Below, in pieces: positions 7,877-15,543 of a stretch of DNA of 64,000 nucleotides (positions are counted from its first letter, which is position 1; every line of letters starts with the position of its first letter). The position numbers and the translations under genes were made by a program. The stretch spans positions 310,001 through 374,000 of the forward strand of contig NZ_CANMTX010000004.1 of NCBI RefSeq assembly GCF_947500985.1. Direction: 5' to 3'. The DNA comes from an uncultured Maribacter sp. Its GTDB lineage: Bacteria > Bacteroidota > Bacteroidia > Flavobacteriales > Flavobacteriaceae. The notes beneath the pieces were generated by a model. The model worked only from the letters and a program-made list of their open reading frames with translations, was not told the origin of the DNA and did no database searches.

Positions 7877-8272
7877 TTATTTTTCTCTTAGCACTACTGA
7901 ATTGACCACTAGGTCATGTAATGCTTTTTTCTTTTGATTACCTGTTACGGTAAGTAACGATACCCAGCCTAAAGAAAATTTGATCAAGAAACGGAAAAGG
8001 GCAGGTACTAGATTAATATTTTGTTCTGTAATTGCATCTTTTTTAACCATAATTTTACTATATGAATGTCCGATAGTTCCATCGAATTGACTTGTGAAAA
8101 TTGGGTCGTAAAGAAGAAATAATAAAATCGCTATCGAAATTCTCACGTAATTAGGGACGTTCTCAAAAAGGCTTAAAATTTCAGATACTGCGTACATAGC
8201 AACGATAAGTAGAATGCCATCAATTACTGCGGCTTTAATTCTGTCGGGTAATAAAGCATATTCTTTTGTCAT
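7877..8272 (-). CDS. RDD-family membrane protein
   Basis: About 131 residues. The family hallmark is visible at the N-terminus (LLPDRIKAAVIDGILL, with the D-R and D residues of RDD proteins). Three hydrophobic segments follow, and the C-terminal KKALHDLVVNSVVL is typical of RDD proteins, whose transport or regulatory role is still unclear. The start at 8272 (MTKEYALL) is chosen because it forms an ATGA overlap with the stop of the upstream small gene. A longer frame to 8365 adds only sequence overlapping that gene. The stop is followed at once by the SDR remnant. Confidence 0.75.
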   Translation of the reverse strand: MTKEYALLPDRIKAAVIDGILLIVAMYAVSEILSLFENVPNYVRISIAILLFLLYDPIFTSQFDGTIGHSYSKIMVKKDAITEQNINLVPALFRFLIKFSLGWVSLLTVTGNQKKKALHDLVVNSVVLREK

Positions 8273-8517
8273 AATTTGGCTTTGGTGGTATTGGCTGTTG
8301 TAATTTTCTTCTTTAATATAAGAATTATTCCAAATAGCAGATTCCAAATTAAGAAATAGATCCAAATATTATTCGCGAATTCAGTGCGGCAAGGTGGGCA
8401 AGTGTAACCAGACATACAAGGTTCGCATAAAATCAGATATGGGTCGACTAAGAACCTTATTAAAAGCAAGATGTTTCCAATAACCCAAAGGATAATTATG
8501 CGATTCTTATTTTTCAT
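8269..8517 (-). CDS. Small membrane protein with Cys pairs
   Basis: 82 residues. There are two transmembrane helices (about residues 7-25 and 50-68) and an intervening extramembrane loop, CEPCMSGYTCPPCRTEF, that holds two CxxC pairs. The pattern suggests metal binding or thiol chemistry on one membrane face. No named family is recognised. Its stop overlaps the RDD start as ATGA, so the two are translationally coupled and probably interact. Confidence 0.6.
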   Translation of the reverse strand: MKNKNRIIILWVIGNILLLIRFLVDPYLILCEPCMSGYTCPPCRTEFANNIWIYFLIWNLLFGIILILKKKITTANTTKAKL

Positions 8518-8520
8518 TCA

Positions 8521-8673
8521 CTAATCGATTTCTTTCTGATATTGAATTTTAATTTTTGTCAATATTGATGTGTCGATTTCCATCCATATTCGAAATGTTT
8601 TATTTGCTGGGCTTATGACTTCAATAATTAGGTATTCTTGAATTCTGTCATAATTCTGTAGTGGTAGATTTTC
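8521..8673 (-). pseudogene. Orphan C-terminal coding fragment
   Basis: An open stretch of about 50 codons without a start codon. It begins after an in-frame TAG, reads ENLPLQNYDRIQEYLIIEV through IWMEIDTSIL, and ends KEID with TAG at 8521-8523, two bases before the small membrane gene. Composition is protein-like. It probably represents the end of a gene truncated by the IS481-type remnant that abuts it. The parent family is not recognised. Confidence 0.35.
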
Positions 8674-8798
8674 CTACACACCATTCACATATTAGTTCAA
8701 TTTTTTGTTCCATTGTTGTAATTACTTTCCAAGGCATGATAATTTGATTTTCATCTCAAATTAACTCCTAAAAAAGTGTAAACGATGTCCTTTTAACG
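8648..8798 (-). mobile_element. IS481-type element remnant (left end and transposase start)
   Basis: ATG at 8737 starts MPWKVITTMEQKIELICEWC, which then reads to STTTEL and stops at TGA 8648-8650. MPWK followed by a 'MeeK...F' helix and a 'TEL' segment is the characteristic beginning of IS481-family transposases. About 40 bp upstream lies a sequence (8776-8798, minus strand CGTTAAAAGGACATCG then TTTACAC) that looks like the element's terminal inverted repeat. Only the first 29 codons remain of some 300, so the element is dead. The family call rests on the N-terminal signature alone. Confidence 0.55.
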
Positions 8799-8807
8799 TA
8801 CCTTAAT

Positions 8808-9003
8808 TGCACACAACGTCTAGACTATGATTAGTGTGGGGCGGTGATTTACGATTCCCGCTGCGCCACAGCTCGTAGCCGAATCTTTTTGATTTGTTTT
8901 ATTTTTTTTTGTCTAAAGCAAAATCTCAAAGATTTTGCGACCTGATAAATATACATAGACCTTGGCGTAAAAACCCAAACCCCACATTAATTATAGGCAT
9001 TGT
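8808..9003. repeat. Palindrome-like interspersed repeat, copy A (right end split by IS1182-type element)
   Basis: The left arm at 8808-8847 (TGCACACAACGTCTAGAC...GTGTGGGG) is imperfectly complementary to the right arm at 8980-9003 (CCCCACATTAATTATAGGCA...). The centre holds a T-rich stretch and a perfect 9-bp hairpin, GCAAAATCT-CAA-AGATTTTGC (8918-8938). The natural end of the right arm (CATTGTTGTGTGCA) appears at 10704-10717, on the far side of the insertion sequence. Copy B at 11597-11795 has the same architecture. Confidence 0.65.
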
Positions 9004-9007
9004 GCTT

Positions 9008-10697
9008 GTTGCACAAGTCCTTGATAAAAATACTGTTTTTGCTTAACTTTATTTATGCAAGGAAAAAAGGATTACCAAGAAAAGCTGTTCTCCCATTTTC
9101 AGTTGAGCGAGCGTATACCAAAGAACAATTTTTACAAGCGTTTAAAAGGAGTTCTGGATTTGCATTTTCTTTATAAGCTTACTAAGGAATATTATGGGGA
9201 TAGCGGTCAAAAGAGTATTGATCCCGTTGTATTTTTTAAGTTGTGTTTAGTGGGTTATCTGGAGAACCTTATTAGTGACCGCCAACTTATCGCTCATTGT
9301 TCCATGCGTTTGGATATTCTATATTTCATTGGTTATGATATTGATGAGGAGCTTCCCTGGCATAGTACAATCAGTAGAACTCGGCAACTGTTCCCCGAGT
9401 CGGTATACGAAGAAGTATTCACTAATGTTTTAGAGTTGTGTATTGAAAAAGGAATGGTCAGTGGCCATACCCAGGCGATAGATTCCGCTCCTGTAAAGGC
9501 GAATGCGAGCATGGATACTTTGGAGCTTAAGGTGCCCGAAGAGGAACTTGACGAGCATCTTCGAAAGGTTCGAGCGATCAGTTCAATGGATAAAGAAACA
9601 CCCCATCGAAAGAGTAAGGGCGATAAGTCGGATGAAGGTCAACGCGGTATTACAGCAAGCAAGAAGGAACTTGACGCGATAAAGGTCCGTAACAAGAAAT
9701 GGGCAAAAGACCAAGATCAGCGACCGGGCGCAGGTAACAAAGGGGCAAAGTATACCAGTAACAAGACCCATTACAACCCTACCGACCCCGATGCCAGAAT
9801 AAGCGTAAAGCCTGGCAAAGCCAGAAAGCTAAATTACTTGAGTCAATTGAGTGTTGATACAGCGCATCATGTGATCACAGATATTAGGGCTTACCACGCA
9901 GATGGCAAAGACAATCAACAATTACAAGATATCGTGCAACGCTTACAAAGACGCTTATGGCAACAAGGTTTAGTGTTTGAAAACTGTGTAGCTGATACAG
10001 GTTATAGTAGTGGGGAGAATTATGCATTTTTAGAAAACCAAGGTTTAAAGAGTTTCATTCCACCACACGGTACTTACAAAGGCGGACCAACAGACTTCAT
10101 TTATAATGAAACAGCCGATCATTATATATGCCCACAGGGCAAGGTTATTCCTTTTACCAAAGAGTTTTTAGATAGCCGTACCAAGACCAAGAAGAAAGAG
10201 TATCGCGCTAGAAAGCATGTTTGTATTGATTGCCCAATGCGCAGTAGCTGCTTAGGCAAGAGTGCCCAAGAGAAGAAGTTTAGTGTTACGTATTATAGAG
10301 CGGAGTATTAACGAAATATTGAACGTGTAACAAGCAAACAAGGCAGATATATGAAAGGCAAACGGCAAAGTACAGTAGAGCCCGTTTTCGGAACTTTAAC
10401 CCAATTCATGGGGATGCGTAAAATAAATACCATCGGAATCAAGCAGACCAACATGGTGATGCATCTTAGTGCAATAGCCTACAATCTGAAGAAGTATCTG
10501 AAATTCGAACAAAAACGAGTAAAAAGTAGGGCAAGGCAGCTTGTTTTGTTGGCATTTGTAAAAAGTGCCTTTCAATACCTATTTAGTGCTTATGTAATCC
10601 ACCGAAAACTGGCTTGTAACTTGTGAGCTGAAAATAAAAAGCCTCTTAGAGAGGCTCATAATGATACATTTTACTCTGAATTAACTGCTTGTGCAAC
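9008..10697 (+). mobile_element. IS1182-type insertion sequence, inactivated
   Basis: Ends GTTGCACAAG (9008-9017) and CTTGTGCAAC (10688-10697) form a perfect 10-bp terminal inverted repeat around a single transposase gene. CATTGT occurs just outside each end (8998-9003 and 10704-10709) and may be a target duplication with a few unassigned bases between. A hairpin AGCCTCT-TAG-AGAGGCT (10640-10656) follows the transposase. The target was the outer end of a palindrome-like repeat. The length of about 1.69 kb suits the family. Confidence 0.75.
9055..10626 (+). pseudogene. IS1182-type transposase with one in-frame stop
   Basis: The full frame is 523 codons. A DUF772-type N-terminal domain (VGYLENLISDRQL, then LPWHSTISRTRQLFPES) precedes the DDE catalytic domain, with first acidic motif QAIDSAPVKANAS, second DTGYSSGENY, and third RQSTVEPVFGTLTQFMG. 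Codon 419 (10309-10311) is TAA, between YYRAEY and RNIERVTSKQGRYMKG. Reading continues in the same frame on both sides, so this is a point nonsense mutation (probably GAA to TAA), not a frameshift. The catalytic Glu lies downstream of the stop, so the shorter product should be inactive. An ATG at 10351 could start only the C-terminal piece. Confidence 0.85.
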
Positions 10698-10720
10698 GGT
10701 TACCATTGTTGTGTGCAGTT

Positions 10721-11587
10721 TTAATTTAATTGTAGATTCGATAATTCGAATTCAAAATCTCTAATGGAATTTTTATTTTCATATCGAATTTCAATTTTGT
10801 AGTCATCATTTAATTTTTTTCCAAAGTTACTTGATATCCAGATAGCTGATTTTGGTCCATTTAGTTTGGAATTAATCTCTACGCTGTAATACCCAGTTCT
10901 ATTCTTATTATTCGAATCCTCTAAATGAATAGATACTACTTTAAAATGTGGCTGTTCTATATAAAAAATGATGAAATCAGATAATTTATTTAGTGAGTTG
11001 AAATCCTTATAATTATCAAAATGTTTACTCAAAGTTTCAATAAAAAGGTTTTTGTCCAACCTATTTTTTAATATTATTCCATCTAAATATTTGCGTAATT
11101 TCTTTTTTCGCTTATTTAGTTTATGAAGAATTAAACCGTTTATTGGTATAACTTTTATTTCATCTGAATTTTTGCTTAAAACGTTTGAATTAAATGTGTT
11201 TTTTGAATTCTCTATTACTACTATTGATTTATCATAAGTACTTGGATGAAAATATCTCAGAGTTCCGGTAACCTTCTCGAAATTATTTATTTGCTTTGAA
11301 ATTGAGTCAAATACAATGGTGTACTTGTTGTCAGAATTATCCTGATATTCATCAGAATAAAACGAATCTGAGATATACTCTTTTGATTTACCTATATATG
11401 CAAATGCATTTCCCAAAAGCTTTATCCTGTTAATGGTGTCTAATTTTACTCCATCGATTTTTATTTCTACAGCAACTGATTTGAATGTCGAATATGATTC
11501 ATAGCTTACTTTATCTAGGGTCACTTTTTGACTCCAAACAGCAGTATTTATTGTTATTGTAATTAAAACTAATATTAATCTTTTCAT
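10721..11587 (-). CDS. Orphan secreted hypothetical protein
   Basis: 288 residues with a clear signal peptide (MKRLILVLITITINTAVWS, cleaved before QKV). The mature part is Lys/Asn/Ser-rich and predicted to be mostly beta, with a basic KLNKRKKKLRKYLDG patch near residue 160. No family is recognised. The gene is very AT-rich compared with nearby housekeeping genes. It is bracketed by a perfect 10-bp inverted repeat, GTTGTGTGCA at 10708-10717 and TGCACACAAC at 11597-11606, and so resembles a one-gene cassette. Location in the periplasm or outside the cell is inferred. Confidence 0.6.
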   Translation of the reverse strand: MKRLILVLITITINTAVWSQKVTLDKVSYESYSTFKSVAVEIKIDGVKLDTINRIKLLGNAFAYIGKSKEYISDSFYSDEYQDNSDNKYTIVFDSISKQINNFEKVTGTLRYFHPSTYDKSIVVIENSKNTFNSNVLSKNSDEIKVIPINGLILHKLNKRKKKLRKYLDGIILKNRLDKNLFIETLSKHFDNYKDFNSLNKLSDFIIFYIEQPHFKVVSIHLEDSNNKNRTGYYSVEINSKLNGPKSAIWISSNFGKKLNDDYKIEIRYENKNSIRDFEFELSNLQLN

Positions 11588-11596
11588 TTCTCAAAT

Positions 11597-11795
11597 TGCA
11601 CACAACGTTTAGTATATGGCAAGTAGGGCAGTAGAAACCGATAAACTTTCGAGTGTGCTCTGAGCCATATTTTTATATTTTGTTTTTAACTTAATCATAT
11701 TAAAAGCCAAATTAAAAATTTGGCGGTGTTTGTAAATAGCCCTGAACTTTCATAAACCACTAAACGCCCTATTTGCTATATACAGTGTTACCCAC
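11597..11795. repeat. Palindrome-like interspersed repeat, copy B
   Basis: The left arm (11597-11632, with CAACGTTTAGTATATGGC then AAGTAGGGC) is imperfectly complementary to the right arm (11765-11795, GCCCTATTTGCTATATACAG then TGTTACCCAC). In the middle lies a perfect 8-bp hairpin, GCCAAATT-AAA-AATTTGGC (11706-11724). It shares ATTGCACACAACGT with copy A but differs in the rest of the arms. The left outer end matches the flank of the gene on its left, and the right outer end matches the flank of the gene on its right. Confidence 0.65.
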
Positions 11796-11811
11796 TTTTT
11801 TTCATTCTTCA

Positions 11812-12621
11812 TTAGTAGGAACCTACTTTACCATGTCGTTGATATTTAGTGAAAAGCAGAATGTATTTAGTGTCCTTTTCTACGAATGGATAATATAGTT
11901 TGTAATCATTTTTTTCTGTCCAAAACAATGATTTGTTAGTCTTTCCCGTGAATAATTGTTGTAAGTATTCACAGTCATAGTCTTGGCATTTATAAAACGA
12001 ATTTCCAAACAAAGGCTTTTTCAGATTCTCAATAGATTCCCAATGTGAAATTTCTAAATATGTAAATTGTCCGTCATATTTACCACTTGTAAGCAGAGTA
12101 ACAGAAGGAAATTCAGATTTTTGATTTGAAAGAAATTTCAGTATCTCTGGTATTTGTCCAACTTTAGAAGTATCTGTCAAACTCGGGGCTATTTTATTAA
12201 TAGATTCTGAGTATGTTTCAACAATATAATCTGCTGCACTTACTAATTTATTTTCTTCATTTTTCCTTGTCAGATAATCTCCAATGAATAAAAAAGCAAT
12301 TAAAGCGATTATTCCGAATAAAGTTGCTACGTAAAATTTCTTTCCAATTAAGTTTGAACCTTCAGTTTTCAATTCTTGAACTTTACTATCTGCTATTAGT
12401 CCGATATTTAAACTAATATTTAAAATGGCAGAACAAAGAACTAAAACTGCTGAGAAGCCAATAAATCCGAACATGAAGTCAGAAGTTCGTTTGGTGAATA
12501 CATTCAAATCAAAAGTATTTGCTACCATAAATCCAATGAACCAAATTGCAATTACTGAAATTGTAATTACCATTATCCAAGTGGTCAGATTTGCAAGTTT
12601 TATTTTGTTCCTAGATTTCAT
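11812..12621 (-). CDS. Orphan membrane protein with C-terminal soluble domain
   Basis: 269 residues. Three transmembrane helices (about residues 11-33, 48-74 and 95-115) are followed by a soluble domain of about 150 residues. That domain contains a CQDYDC pair and ends in RHGKVGSY. No family is recognised. The gene is bracketed by a perfect 10-bp inverted repeat (TGTTACCCAC at 11786-11795 and GTGGGTAACA at 12641-12650) that differs from the repeat around the neighbouring orphan. This supports independent acquisition of the two genes. The ATG at 12621 directly precedes the basic N-terminus KSRNKIK. Confidence 0.6.
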   Translation of the reverse strand: MKSRNKIKLANLTTWIMVITISVIAIWFIGFMVANTFDLNVFTKRTSDFMFGFIGFSAVLVLCSAILNISLNIGLIADSKVQELKTEGSNLIGKKFYVATLFGIIALIAFLFIGDYLTRKNEENKLVSAADYIVETYSESINKIAPSLTDTSKVGQIPEILKFLSNQKSEFPSVTLLTSGKYDGQFTYLEISHWESIENLKKPLFGNSFYKCQDYDCEYLQQLFTGKTNKSLFWTEKNDYKLYYPFVEKDTKYILLFTKYQRHGKVGSY

Positions 12622-12640
12622 GTTTTATTTGTTTTTAATT

Positions 12641-12724
12641 GTGGGTAACAATTGTATAAGGTAACTAGTTACTTTTTACTTTATACGCTATTTAAGACGA
12701 ATAAGATCACTAGTAATCTTATTC
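12641..12724. repeat. Half-site repeat C with two stem-loops
   Basis: GTGGGTAACA (12641-12650) is the exact reverse complement of the right end of copy B. It continues into a compact hairpin (GTATAAGGTAACTAG, then TTAC...TTATAC, about 12654-12686). A second perfect 9-bp stem follows, GAATAAGAT / ATCTTATTC (12699-12707 / 12716-12724). It marks the right border of the accessory segment. Only one arm of the larger repeat type is present. Confidence 0.5.
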
Positions 12725-12765
12725 CTGTTTTATGTGTAAGTTAAACAAATGAGAAGAATTGGAAT

Positions 12766-12798
12766 AAAAAAAGGGATAGACAATGGCTATCCCTTTTC
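12766..12798 (-). terminator. Terminator of the glycosyltransferase operon
   Basis: An 11-bp stem AAAAGGGATAG / CTATCCCTTTT (12769-12779 / 12787-12797) with a 7-nt loop. On the minus strand it is followed by a U-rich run. It lies just beyond the stop of the glycosyltransferase at 12821 and is T-flanked on both sides, so it could work in both directions. Confidence 0.75.
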
Positions 12799-12820
12799 TA
12801 AAATTTAATTAAGCTTAGTT

Positions 12821-14305
12821 TTAAGCTCTTGAGGTCAATGATTTAAAGAATACAAATCCAAAGCCCAAGAACAGCATAAAATGAAACGGAAACAGTCCGA
12901 AATCATTTAATGGTATTGCGCTGTACATGCCAAACATGAAATAGACCATTAAGGCAAATTCTAGAATCATGTTTGGTGATAATTTTTTAGCAAGGTATTT
13001 ATTGCCTTTCCAGCTTTGTTTTAAGGTGCTGATATTAAATTTTGGTGTACGTACAAATTCACTTCGTTTACCCATATGACCTTCAATTACAGCAATAGTG
13101 TTGTGTAATGAGAAGCCTAATGCAACAGAGAAGAAAGTGAAGAATATACGTATGTAATCTACAAAGTTATTAAAGCCGCTGCCTTGTATGCTCTTATAGG
13201 TAAACCAATAACAAACAAATAAGATAATAGTACTTACCGTAAACAAGCTTAATAGAGAGAATACCCAGTCTAAATGACCATAGGTGTTTTTAATATAAAG
13301 CGATGGTATGCTTAATAAAGCAACTAAGAATACACATAAGAACATTGAACTGTTCAGTAAATGCATTACTCCGTGAAACTTCGTTTTAAAAGGAATGTTC
13401 TTTGCGGTAACAACGCTCCATACTGTTTTTCTAAAGTTCTCAGCACCACCTTTGTTCCAACGAAATTGTTGCGAACGTGCGGCACTAATTACAACTGGCA
13501 ATTCTGCAGGAGTCTCTACATTTTCTAAATATTTGAATTTCCAGTTTTTCAACTGTGCACGGTAGCTTAGGTCTAAATCTTCGGTTAGCGTATCGCCTTC
13601 CCAGTTACCGGCATCTATTATACACTCTTTACGCCATATGCCAGCGGTACCGTTAAAGTTGATGAAATGACCTTTACTGTTACGCCCAACTTGTTCTAAA
13701 GTAAAGTGCGCATCAAGGGCAAACGCCTGTATTTTAGTTAAGGTAGAGTAGTCGCGGTTTAAATGCCCCCAACGGGTCTGTACCACACCAATTTCTTCAT
13801 CTTTAAAATAGATAACGGTTTTCTTTAACCAATCTGAAGCCGGTAAAAAATCTGCATCAAAAATAGCGATGAACTCACCCTTTGCTACTTTAAGTCCTTC
13901 CTTTAAAGCACCAGCTTTAAAACCAGAACGATCAGTTCTTGTAATATGTTGAATATCTAAACCGGTCTCTTGCAATTTTGCAACAGTGGCAGCAGTAGTA
14001 ATTACGGTATCATCTGTAGAGTCGTCTAGTACTTGAATCTCTAATTTGCTTTTAGGATATTCTATTTTAGCAATGTTCTCTAATAAGCGATCCATAACAT
14101 ACTCCTCATTGTAAACCGGGAGTTGAATAGTTACAAAAGGAATTTCTTTTGGGTCTAGTAGATTATATTTTGGTGCTGTTGTGTTCTCTCTTTTTTGTGA
14201 TAAGTAATTGATTAGCAAGTTCAGCTGCGCCAAGCTATAAAAGAAAATCAATAGTAAAGAGATACTATAAATTATGATAATAAGATACGCTAGAGCTAAT
14301 GCCAT
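12821..14305 (-). CDS. Membrane glycosyltransferase family 2 (cellulose synthase-like)
   Basis: 494 residues. An N-terminal helix (about residues 3-27) precedes a GT2 catalytic domain with VTIQLPVYNEE, QVLDDSTDDT, FDADFLP (DxD), TEDLDLSYRA (TED) and QQFRWNKG (QxxRW), the full set of a processive-type GT-A enzyme. Four or five C-terminal helices follow. Proteins of this shape in Bacteroidetes are annotated as cellulose synthase or ceramide-glucosyltransferase-like. The real product could be a polysaccharide or a glycolipid. It lies 1 bp after the second GT2 gene and is followed by a terminator, so it is the last gene of a three-gene operon. No BcsB- or c-di-GMP-binding PilZ-like part is present. 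Confidence 0.85.
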   Translation of the reverse strand: MALALAYLIIIIYSISLLLIFFYSLAQLNLLINYLSQKRENTTAPKYNLLDPKEIPFVTIQLPVYNEEYVMDRLLENIAKIEYPKSKLEIQVLDDSTDDTVITTAATVAKLQETGLDIQHITRTDRSGFKAGALKEGLKVAKGEFIAIFDADFLPASDWLKKTVIYFKDEEIGVVQTRWGHLNRDYSTLTKIQAFALDAHFTLEQVGRNSKGHFINFNGTAGIWRKECIIDAGNWEGDTLTEDLDLSYRAQLKNWKFKYLENVETPAELPVVISAARSQQFRWNKGGAENFRKTVWSVVTAKNIPFKTKFHGVMHLLNSSMFLCVFLVALLSIPSLYIKNTYGHLDWVFSLLSLFTVSTIILFVCYWFTYKSIQGSGFNNFVDYIRIFFTFFSVALGFSLHNTIAVIEGHMGKRSEFVRTPKFNISTLKQSWKGNKYLAKKLSPNMILEFALMVYFMFGMYSAIPLNDFGLFPFHFMLFLGFGFVFFKSLTSRA

Positions 14306-14306
14306 A

Positions 14307-14996
14307 TTATTTTATACTGTATTTGAAGATCCACCCCAAAATTTTTATGCCTGCAAATATACTACCTTTTACGGTTCCTGATACTTTAGAGATGCCAATT
14401 CTTCTTTTGTAACGTACTGGTACTTCGGTATATGTCATTTTTTTCTTAAGAATTTTCAGTTGCATTTCAACCGTCCATCCATAAGTTTTGTCTTCCATGT
14501 TCAATTCCTTGAGCTTTTCGTATTTAATTGCCCTAAAAGGGCCTAAATCCGTAAATTTTGCGCCAAAAAACAATCGCATTAAAAATGTCGCCAACCAGTT
14601 ACCAAATACCTGTTGCGGAGTCATAGAGCCTTCTTCTCGCAAACCCTTAGTTCTGGCGCCAACTACAAAATCAATATTATTTTCCAAAATAGGAGCAACA
14701 ACTTTATCTAGCTCCTCTGGATAATCAGAATAGTCTCCGTCAATAAATACGATAATGTCTGGTTGTTTAGATGTCGATGCTACATAATCTAAGCCTTTAA
14801 GGCATGCATAACCATATCCTTTTCTGGTCTCTGTAAGTACCGTTGCACCTGCACCTTCGGCATTTTTTACGGTATCATCTGTAGAGTTATTGTTCACAAC
14901 GATTACCTCAGACACCGATTTTGGTAGCTCGTTGATGACATGGGCAATGGAATCTGCTTCGTTAAAAGCTGGTATTATTACTTTAATGTCTGTCAT
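14307..14996 (-). CDS. Glycosyltransferase family 2, polyprenyl-phosphate sugar synthase-like
   Basis: 229 residues of a GT-A fold like dolichol/undecaprenyl-phosphate mannosyl- or glucosyltransferases. It shows VIIPAFNEADS, VVNNNSTDDT, FIDGDYSDYPEE (DxD-type metal site) and KKKMTYTEVPVRYKRRIG-like C-terminal basic segments. No transmembrane anchor is clear, only an amphipathic C-terminus (GSIFAGIKILGWIFKYSIK). It probably charges a lipid carrier with a sugar for the partner transferase next door. Its ATG overlaps the stop of the upstream gene by one base. Confidence 0.85.
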   Translation of the reverse strand: MTDIKVIIPAFNEADSIAHVINELPKSVSEVIVVNNNSTDDTVKNAEGAGATVLTETRKGYGYACLKGLDYVASTSKQPDIIVFIDGDYSDYPEELDKVVAPILENNIDFVVGARTKGLREEGSMTPQQVFGNWLATFLMRLFFGAKFTDLGPFRAIKYEKLKELNMEDKTYGWTVEMQLKILKKKMTYTEVPVRYKRRIGISKVSGTVKGSIFAGIKILGWIFKYSIK

Positions 14997-15487
14997 TATT
15001 TTAAATCTGATAAACTATTTTCACTGGTAAAAGCACGGAAAGATGTCCATTCTTTAATTTTTTCACCTTTACTGTACTTCTCTGCAGATATCAATTTTGT
15101 ATCCTTATATTTTAAGCAATATCCGTCTTTAATCCCTTTTGATAATTGGCATTTGTGATTTACACGTCCCTTTTTGTCGTAAAACAACCACCAGCCTATT
15201 TCTTTATTTTCAACGAATTTCCCTTCTTTGGTTCTAATACGATCTTCGCTAAAAAAGAACCAATATTTCTCTTTTTTGCCATAATTGTAAAAACCTTGCT
15301 CAGACTTATGCCCGTTAGGGTGGTAGAAGGTCCAATAATCGGTTTTTGTACTATAGCGAATCCACCCTTCACTTTCTAGGGTACCGTCATCATAATAGGT
15401 GCGCTCGTAACGTTTGTCTTCAGGATTTATAAAAGCTAACAGACCTAAGCAAATAAGTGCGGTGTAAAAGAGTTTAAATAGCTTCAT
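14996..15487 (-). CDS. MORN-variant repeat protein, exported
   Basis: 163 residues with an N-terminal signal or anchor (about residues 5-20). Four or more degenerate MORN-variant repeats follow, each with a pattern such as YYDDGTLESEGWI, YHPNGHKSEQGFY and FYDKKGRVNHKC. Such repeats in Bacteroidetes are beta hairpins of unclear role, often secreted. It is the first gene of the operon with the two glycosyltransferases, which suggests a link to surface glycan assembly. No enzyme motif is present. Database names mentioning toxin-antitoxin for this repeat family should not be taken as function here. Confidence 0.75.
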   Translation of the reverse strand: MKLFKLFYTALICLGLLAFINPEDKRYERTYYDDGTLESEGWIRYSTKTDYWTFYHPNGHKSEQGFYNYGKKEKYWFFFSEDRIRTKEGKFVENKEIGWWLFYDKKGRVNHKCQLSKGIKDGYCLKYKDTKLISAEKYSKGEKIKEWTSFRAFTSENSLSDLK

Positions 15488-15543
15488 TTTTTTAAAATTT
15501 TCAAGTTTATTACTGTGTCGAAACAGACACCGAAAATGCTATG

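Noticed and set aside
8808-12724. Integron attC sites
   Set aside because: The arms do not carry proper RYYYAAC/GTTRRRY core sites, and no integron integrase is in the window.
14996-15487. Antitoxin function for the MORN-variant protein
   Set aside because: The name comes from database family wording; the operon with glycosyltransferases and a signal peptide gives no toxin-antitoxin evidence.
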